The notes beneath the pieces are model-generated. The model saw only the letters and a program-made list of their open reading frames with translations. It was not told the DNA's origin and searched no databases. From contig MU069446.1 in assembly GCA_002284615.2 (NCBI GenBank), forward strand, positions 411,777 to 443,048: DNA of 31,272 nt. Reading direction: 5' to 3'. The position numbers were made by a program, and so were the translations under genes. This stretch comes from Dunaliella salina. Its lineage: Eukaryota > Chlorophyta > Chlorophyceae > Chlamydomonadales > Dunaliellaceae. Within the stretch, counting starts at the first letter, position 1. Every line of letters starts with the position of its first letter. Below, one piece after another: positions 17,601 through 27,300 of this stretch.

Positions 17601-20600
17601 TGCTGCTCGCCCTCGCCGAGCCGCCCATACTGCCCCCGCTCGCACGCGGCTGGAAGCCAGGGGCGCCATTTGCTCCCACTCCAAAGTTGCTGCTGCTAGT
17701 GCCGCTACTTCCTGCACCAGCGTAGGCTGCGGAAGGAACGGGGGGTCGCGCTGTGGGGATGGTTGAGGTGGTGGGGGATGCCGGCGTGTTCGGGGAGGGT
17801 GCCCAGGCCTGCCGAGGCCCACGGGGTGTGCTGGTCTGGCCGGCCTGCATGGCGCATAAGCACAGCAATTCATACGTCACATGAAGGTTTCTGTAGGTGA
17901 AAACACGGACATGACCCGCACCAAAAAAGGGTCTTGAGGGATTCAACATCACATGATTGTTTGTAGATGTAGCCTCTTAAATGACCAAAACAACCAAAAG
18001 ACGACCCTGAGGGATGCTGGTCTGGCTGGACCGCAATGCGCATGTGCACAGCAATTTCAAATCAAACGATTGTTTCGTAGATGTAACCCCAGAAATTACC
18101 AGAAGCAAAAGAGGGTCTTGAGGGGTGCTGGTCTGGCTGGCCTGCAGTGCGTGCACATGAGCACAGCAATTTCAATGTCGCATGATTGTTTTTGCACATG
18201 TAACCCAGGAAATGACCCACACCAAAAGAGGGCCTCGAGGGGTGCTGGTCTGGCTGGCCTGCAGTACGCATGAGCACAGCAATTTCAACACATGAATATT
18301 TTTGTGGACGTAACCCCGGAAATGACCTGCACCCAAAGAGCCTCGAGGGGTGCTGGTCTGGCTAGTCTGCATCAAAGCATGCGGAATACAGAGTTGCTAT
18401 CGCTCGGCAGATGCATCAGACGCAGCGTGTCCCTCCAGCCCGAGGTACAATAATGGAGTACCTGCCAAAGCTATATCGATTGATATGATCCAATTAGAAA
18501 TGCAAGAATTGCTCTTTTACATTACGAAGATGGAGTAAAACAGGGGTATTCTTGTGGCCAAAAAGGCAAAGAAACCTAGCAACGCCCCCAACCCTAGCAA
18601 GAAGAGAGGTTCTGCCCAGGCCCGATGAGGTCCTCAAGGCAGACACTTGTATTTGCTGACCATTGTGAAGGGCATTGCCCTGGCAGGATCCATACTCCCT
18701 CAGCTTTGGCAAAGAATAAGATTGGGCTGTTTTGCGCTACTGCCCACGACATAAGAAGAAGAGCCTGGCGGACCATTGGCTGCACGCATGAAGCACTTAA
18801 TAATTGGCAATAATTGGCAAGCTAGCAGAGGCCTTACCAAAGGGCTCTCAAACACTAAACCAGACACAGCTAGCCCAGGTGAGAACCAGAAACATGGCTA
18901 ATGAGGATCTGGAGGTTTGTCCGCCATGCTCCTGGACACCTGGACTCAAAGGTGTGATCTAGAGAGGTTTCAGCTTTGAAATCAGGCTCATCACAAGGTT
19001 ACAAGGCCTCCAGTCAAAACGACTGACTGCTAGCCTGATCATAAAAAGAGAGAATTTCATGAATGAAAGGACAAATACTGGTTAGGTTATGTTATATACA
19101 TACCTGTTCTAAGATAGATCAAAAGCTACAGTGTGCTTATCCTGGTCTTCTTCCTCAAATCAGGCCATGCCAATACAGATGCTCTCACAACATGATATCC
19201 ACCAAAACACGATGAATGTGAATCACAGGACCATTTACGATGAATGTGAATTACAGGACCATTTACGATGAATGTGAAATTACATTAACCATTTACAACG
19301 AATGTGAAGTACATTAACCATGTACGATGAATGTGAATTACAGGGCCATTTGGACAAAATGACTGCTCTTCCAGGCTTCAGATCAACCCAAAACTTGCAG
19401 AGGTGAACAACTCCCCTCCGCCCCCGGATGTGCTCTCTCCCGTTTTTTTCTCAAATCTAATCACGCCAGCCATTTTTATTGATCAACATACATTACAATC
19501 ACAAAAAAAAGGAGGACCTCAGATCACTCTCCTGGCCTCAGATCACCCTAAAATGGCCTTCAGCACCACCCTGGGCCATTTTACACTCCCAAAATCTTGT
19601 TCCTGTAAACCCCATATACACTGCTGACATCCTGCATATTCAAAATCAGGAAAAACAAAGGTCAAAAATATACCTTTTTGGCATCCCCTGTGCTGAATGT
19701 TCTTTAGGGGCAATGAAATGAAATCTGTATCTCACCAACCACAAGGTCTTTCTTCACCCCATTCTGTTTGCGATGATATCCTTTTGATACAAAACCCAAA
19801 ACCACTATAAATTAGCCAATTTGGACCAGTGGGTGATTGGAAGTGAAGATTAGGTGGTGAAAATTAGGGTCACGCCACGGCTGATTAGGCATATTGGCCT
19901 AAATCTTGGATAGTTATGCTCTACTGCAACAGACTAAATGATGCGACCAAAATTATCCAAGATTTGGGCCTCCCTTTGCAGAAAGCATTCTAAAAACACC
20001 TCTTTTTGGGGGGAGTCGTCCAGCTCTGCAAAACTTGCCCACAGCTTGATCCTGGCAACATTCTTTGATCGAAAACTAGGCATTTCAATGGCATCACATC
20101 CATGTGCTATGTTAATATCTCGTAATTCAAAAAAGAAAAGCATGCAAATAAAAAAAGACGGTCAGCACCCTTTAGCTGGATTTCCTACAAGGAAAATGCC
20201 TGAAATTTTGTGGGCCAAAACAGCTAGGCTCTTCAGCGGCAGGAATTCTGCTATCAAGCTTTAGCATCAAAAGTCTGGGACCACCTCTGCTAAGAGCATG
20301 GAAAGAACATGCTTGTTTGAAAGGGAGGTTGTGCCTGCACCTCTGGGACACCCCGTTGACAAACTTCTGGGAATACTGTCTTCAACAAAACCTCCCGACT
20401 TCTGTTCCGTCGTTCAGTACCATATGCAATCAAAATGGAGCTCTGATGGCGAGCGTTGTAAGGAGAGTAGTGACTCAGCTCCACAAGGCTGAGGTCTGAA
20501 GCAGTACTGAGGCTGTTTGCAGTACTCATTTGGTACTCATTGTGGCACTCATTTGGCACTCATTTAGCTGAGGTATGGAGCAGTGCTGAGGCTGTATGCA

Positions 20601-22002
20601 GTACTTATTTGCATGGAGGACAAAAGTACAAGGAGGCTCTTCGCGGTACATGGAGGAGTAAAACAGTACATAGGGGCCGTCTAGAGTCCTCATGTGCGTA
20701 GAGGACAGAAGCTGTGTGCAGCACTGTGGGCTCACTTCAAATACAGCTTATTTGGAAACATACCAAGTCCGCCTCAAACATGATGCGATGCAAACATGGT
20801 GCCACGTCCACCTCAAACATGATGCCACGTCCACCTCAATCACAGCTTATTTGGCATACAATGGTGCCACGTCCACCTCAAACATGATGCTGTCTCCAGG
20901 TGTTTCCATCGACCAAGCCTCAGGTACACCTCTCCATACTTGCATACCCTGGTTCTTTCAGTGACAAGTGCCGTGTGCTATGATGAGTCAGACTATGGAA
21001 GATTTTCCGTTTCCTTGGAAGGTGCGACAATTTCGCCATTAATGGGAGACGGAACACGGTTCCCACCTTTGTCACAACTCTAGCTGTCAGATGTTTTGAC
21101 TGAGGGGCTGTTGCCCCAGCTATCCTGCAATCCTGCATGATTGCCGCTTAGAACTTGTGCAGCAGCACATTCAAACACCTACGACCTCGTAGCTTGGGGT
21201 GCAAGCTGCTCAGCAGCAAAACACCTTGCTCTGCACTGCACCCAACCTATGCTGCACCAGCTACTCAGCACCTGCTCTGCAGCTTCAAGCGAGTGCTGCC
21301 CTGCAGGAAACCACCTTACCACAACTTCTCCACCATTTCCAGCGGCATAGCTGCACAACCCCAGTCAAACACAAAAGCAAGCATACAAGCTTGGAAGCTG
21401 ACCAGCCAAACGATTTTGCCAAAGATGGGAGCCACTGCAAAGAATATCGAGATTGAGAGTGTAAAGTTGCCTGTTTGCCACCAAAAAAGGTGAGTTGGCC
21501 CGTCAGGAAGAACCTCTGCGTTTCTGCAGGACTAGGGTCCAATGCAGAGCTTGGCACACCTGTCCATAATGAGGTATGCTCCCGCCACCGATGCTGCCGC
21601 TTGGCTCAGCTACCACGCCTTGCTGCTGCTGTTGCTGCTGTTGCCGTTGCATGAGACCCATCCATTGCTCGAAATCGCGCTGCAAGCGCAGGCGGCTCTG
21701 CTCCAGCAGCATGTGCAGGTGCTCGATCTCCTTCTTGTGCTCACGCAGCTGGTCAAACGCGTCCTTGTACTTGCCTTTCTCCTGTGTGTGCACATACACA
21801 TGAGCGGGGATCAGCATGTGCAGGTGCAGGTGCTCAATCTCTTTCTTTGAAGCAGCTGGTTGAACGCGTCCTTGTACTTGCCCTCCTCCTATGTGTGTGC
21901 ACACATACATAAGCTGGGATCAGCATGTGTGGGTGCCCAATCTCTTTCTTGTGGCACACACACACACACACACACACACACCCCTTCACACACACACACA
22001 CA

Positions 22003-22043
<41 letters not shown>

Positions 22044-22044
22044 N

Positions 22045-22085
<41 letters not shown>

Positions 22086-22102
22086 CACACACACACACAC
22101 AC

Positions 22103-22135
<33 letters not shown>

Positions 22136-24268
22136 GCTGGGATCAGCATGAGCAGGTGCTCGATCTCCTTTTTGTGATCACGCTGCTGGTCAAATGCGTC
22201 CTTGTACTTGCCCTTCTCCTGTGTGCACAAACACAAGTAAGCAGCTGACGAATCGCACTTATGCATCCGCATTCCTCCTGTGCATGCACCCAAGAGTTCT
22301 CGTAAATTGCACCACAAGCCGCTAGCAGAAAGAAACAAATAGTAAGAGAATCAAGGTACAGCAGCTGCTCTTGGCACTTAAGTTCAAGTCCGGGGGTGCT
22401 TGAACCAGAGGTTTCTCAACATTCGCGTACCCTTCACCAGTTACAAAAGCCCTCTATAAACTCACAAGCGCCACAACAAATGTCTTGACCCTGTCTGCAT
22501 CTCATGCACTAAAATTGTATAGGAATCTTGATACCTCAACGAATACTTGAAATTATACAAGAGCACCCTCAGTGTGACCCAGATGCAGCGAGAGCAGCTA
22601 AAAATCATGAAGGCCAAAAGAGAAGAGTTCCCGGCATCAGACCAAAGAGCCACGCAACCAAGGGGCGAGGAGCCCCTCTTCCTGATGAAAGTGGCGCTTG
22701 CACCTCTTGGTAAGATATGCATGTGAGGAGACATTCAAGCACTTGAAGACTCATGATGCCGGTTACTCCCGGAACACAGGCAGCACCTGCGGCTTGTCCT
22801 TCACTCTTTTCACTAATACATGTACCTTAATTTAGTACTTTAGTAAACGAGTATACAATGTAGACATTTAGACAAACGGCTTTCAAAGAGCGCTTACACA
22901 ATTTTGATTCACTTGTGGGAAATTGTAAGTTTATAAAGTCCAGAGAAATCTCAGGCTAAGCCTGGTGTGATCAGAGGTGCTTGTTCTGACTAGTTACTTG
23001 ACATACCAGGCTTAGCCTGAGATTTCCCTGGAATTCCAAAATTTGCAGTAAGCATGTGCATTCGCCGCAGTAGATGCATCCCTCTTTCGAGTCCCAGGTG
23101 GTTCCTTACCTTTTTGGAGCCCTAGGGGCTTGTGCTCCCTACCTCCTCTGAGCCCTTGGCCCTTAGCTCCTCACCTCTGCCCAGGGAGGGGCTCACTCTC
23201 AGTTTCAGTGCTGACTGTTGGGTCTTACCTCAATGCCCGCTGGCTGTGCCCATTGTAGACTTACTTACTGCCCAGGGGCTTTTGTTCCTGCCCTCTTTTG
23301 AGTCCCAGGGGTGTTTTCCTCACTTCTGCCCAGTGCCTCAGGCTTTTTGGCGATGGGGCGTGAGCCCCTAGGCTTGCCTCCTTCCAGTAAAGTTCACACC
23401 TGCCCGCCCTGAAATCTGGCGCGTAGGCCAAGCAAAAGAGTTTATGCAGCACTGCAGTGTCAGTTTAGTGGGAGGAGCTCAGTGCAAAGAGTTCTGGAAC
23501 AACCCTGTCGGAGCTAAGCAGAGGATGACCAGCATGGCCCAGCCAGTGCACCCCCCACCCTGACTCGTGACCTGCAGGCCAAGCAAACTTGGACAAGTAA
23601 ATCTCTATTGTCAGGGGTGGGCAGAAAGGTCACTGTGCAAAGCGCTCTGGAAATCTTCCAATAATTCCAAACAGAAGCTGGGCAGGAGATAGCCAGCATA
23701 GCCCATGCAGCGCATCTCCCTGCCCACAAACTTGAGAGAGCAGGCCAAGAAAAAAAGTTCCGTCACAGCATACGGGGTTCTTTGGCCGGGTGGTCCAGCG
23801 GGTGATGCCATTGAAAATGCCTCCAGACTTAGGGTAGCTACAGAGAAGCTGAATTCAATCGTCAAGGCTCAACTCAGACGCTTTCGCGAAACAAGCTGTT
23901 GCTTCCTAGAATTAATACGCACAGCTAAGCGCAAACCCATGCATGTAGCAAATGCAGGAAGACCAAGCATGCAGCGATGCATGCTGCAGTGCACACGGCA
24001 ATGCACGCTGGTAAAGTATTTGCACTTGCACATGCATCATGGCATGCTCAGCTACTATCATGGGCTTTGTGGCTCTTGCAACTCATGGGCATTGTGACTG
24101 GAAGCGAACAGCGAGAGAGTGGCTTCCCCAATTCTTCAGCGCCGCTTGCGCCGCTTCCCCAATTGTCTGTCATTTCATCCGAGGAGTTCTCAACCAAAAT
24201 GTTCTCCTCCAGAGCTATGCAGTGCAGTCTTAGGACGCCTCAACGTGCGCACAGCGCTTGGACCAAAT

Positions 24269-24355
<87 letters not shown>

Positions 24356-27300
24356 GTCCCAACATTTTTGGTAGCCACACTCTCACCGATTGGAGTGCTC
24401 GATTGGAAACCGGTCGCTTTGGCCAAGACAATTCCTGTCCTCATCCAATTTTTGCACGCTTATCAGCATGCCCCCTCTCCCATACCTAAGGCAGCCCTGC
24501 TATCCACGATTGGATCATGCTCTCAAATGTGTCCAAGACCCAGAGATGTTGTCCATGATTGGACCATGGACTCAACGGCGTCCACGATTAGATAATGCGC
24601 TCAATGGTTTTCATGCAGACCACCTAGGGCTCTTCCTGGTACTTGGAGACCTCCTACGCCAGATAACTCCCATCATGAAAGTTTTGATGTGTGCTGAATG
24701 CATCTGGGTTGAGTGAGAACTTCTTCTGAGAACGTCTCACTGGTGTAGGAGGTCTCCAAGTAAGTACCAGCAAGGGGCCTTTACGACTTGGCAAGAATGG
24801 ATAGCACGACTTGTTGCGCCCATGCAAAGAAAGGCGCAGGAACAGGGAGCATTCGACTTTGGAGCTCTGAGCTTCCGTGTAGATGTGCACGCGCAGGTGT
24901 GCAAGCAAGCAAGCAAGCATGCCCTGGAGTGCATGAAAAATGGGAGACCAAGCTCTTGAAGAACCAGAGGCCATGCCATCATGAATTAGTGTGCCTGCAT
25001 ATTTTTAGCACAAGGAAGGCTGCCTGCAGTCTTGTGTGTCTGCATTTCTTTGGCACAAGGAAGGCTGCCTGCAGTCTTCTTGTCCACCGTCACTTCCCAC
25101 CACCCAATGCCTTCGAACATTGCCCAGCAGTCATGCATTTTTACTGAGTGGCTCTTTCCTTGTAACCTTGTAACCTTGCTCACCATCACTTCCCATCACC
25201 CGATGCCTTCGAACATTGAGTGGAGACCAAAGCATTTGGGCGCATGCAAAAACAACCAAAGCCAAGCAGAAGCAATCCCCCGGGCTCCACGTCTCCAGAC
25301 TCTGTCTAAGGTGCAACCCATATGCCATAAGTTATGGGCAAGAGTGAGATACGCCAGGGATACGTTAAGACTCACACGTCTCAGTGTCTGGTGTGCCTTG
25401 TGTGCTACATTATAGATGAGAAATTGTCTTTAAGTAGGCTCACAGTTCCTTATCGTGAGTCACAGACTGTCAGCACTCCGACGAAGTGCTGGAAAGAACA
25501 ATACAGCTCGGCTGCATCACAATGGGCATATGCATCACAATGGGCATATGCATCACAATGGGCATATGCATCACAATGGGCATATGCATCACAATGGGCA
25601 TATGCATCACAATGGGCATGCATCACAATGGGCATATGCATCACAATGGGCATGCATCACAATGGGCATATGCATCACAATGGGCATGCATCACAATGGG
25701 CATGCATCACAATGGGCATGCATCACAATGGGCATGCATCACAATGGGCATGCATCACAATGGGCATATGCATCACAATGGGAATATGCATCACAATGGG
25801 CATGCATCACAATGGGAATTAAACAGGAGTCCGGTGATGTGCTTTTTGTTCTGCAATTCGGTGGGCAAGGTGGTCAAATTCCAGATCAAAGGTCCACACC
25901 GCGACACCCCCCTGGAATGCAACACAATGGGCATATGCATCACAATGGGCATGCCGGCATTCATCTGTAGGGTTAGCCAATTCCGTCTGTCAAAATCCAA
26001 AATATGTATAAACACCGTAGTTATGCCATACTCCATACCTGTATACATGTTCTGTACCCAAACTCTCTACACTTTGCACACACTTTATGGGGCGACAAGG
26101 TCGGCATTATTCCCCTACTTCCGTACGAGCATTTTCTACCAATATCTCAGAGATGGGCGACGAAGGCCCCAAACAGGGGTCCTTTTGAAATGTTCCGTTA
26201 GCAAGGTGGCCACACTTGGTACTTTTTGTGCTTAGCATCAAATGGTAGCCTTTCATAGCTGCTGATTTTGAAAAGTAGCACTCAGGGCCACTTCTGCTAT
26301 TTGCCCAAACGTGAACCTTACTGTTCGAGCAAGCACCCACCATATCTGACCAGCCACTATACCAAATTGGGTGATTTTTAATGATTTGGTGTCCTTGGAC
26401 CAAAAAAATATCATTGCAAAAAAATGGAGTGAAAAGACCCAGTGGTTGGTCAGATACTGAATTTCAGCCGTTTCCCTAAGAGAAAATCCAGCACTAAGGG
26501 TGTGAAAAAGGTCAATTTTTGACCTCCTTTATTCCCACTTTTGAACATGAGGATGTTAGCACATAAGGGTTATTCAGAAAATATTTTGGGGGTGAAAATT
26601 GGTCCCAGGGTGGAGCAGTGGACCATTTTAGGGTGATCTGAGGCCATGAGATCGATCTGGGGTCAACTGATTTTCACAAATTTTTGGTGAAAGCGTTTTA
26701 TTTATATCACAATGGTTGGCCTGGTCAAATTTGGAAAATATCGGCGGGAAAGAACATTTTCAGGAATGTGGGCCCGTCGCCCACCTCTGCCGACATCTTA
26801 CACCTGCAGATCCTGCCAATTCTTATCATCTGCCTCGCCCAATCGGGACAGCAGCTGCTCGGACAGTGGATCAAAGTTATGTTCAATGTGCTAGGCGTTC
26901 GTCTGCCTTGTCCAACCTGTACAGCTGTGGACAGGGCAGACGAACGCCTGGCATATCGAACACGATTTCGATCCTCTGTTCAAACGGGCGCAAATTGCTG
27001 GCATGCACAACACGGACCGTGTTTGTCTGCATCGTCTAATCAATGCAGAGTCAGACAATGCAGACAAATGCTGGGCGTTTTTCAAGTGCTGCTGAAGTAG
27101 TGAACGCGCAAATAAGGATCAAGCACGCTCAGCCCTTATTGTTTCTTGATACCGTAGAGAATTGCGACCAGTACGCACCCTTATGTATTTCGAATTGAGT
27201 AAATCGATTGCGCACCCCCCATTACGCACCCAAATGTTCTAAAAAACCCCGAAAATTCGCCTAATTAACACCTCAAAACCAGTTTTTGTGCATTACGCAG

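Noticed and set aside
23775..23865. Possible tRNA gene (A-box-like TGGTCCAGCGGG)
   Set aside because: I could not form an acceptor stem or anticodon arm, and the downstream B-box candidate is poor.
25512..25955. CRISPR-like repeat array
   Set aside because: The 16/18-bp units are contiguous with no unique spacers, and the DNA is from a eukaryotic intron.
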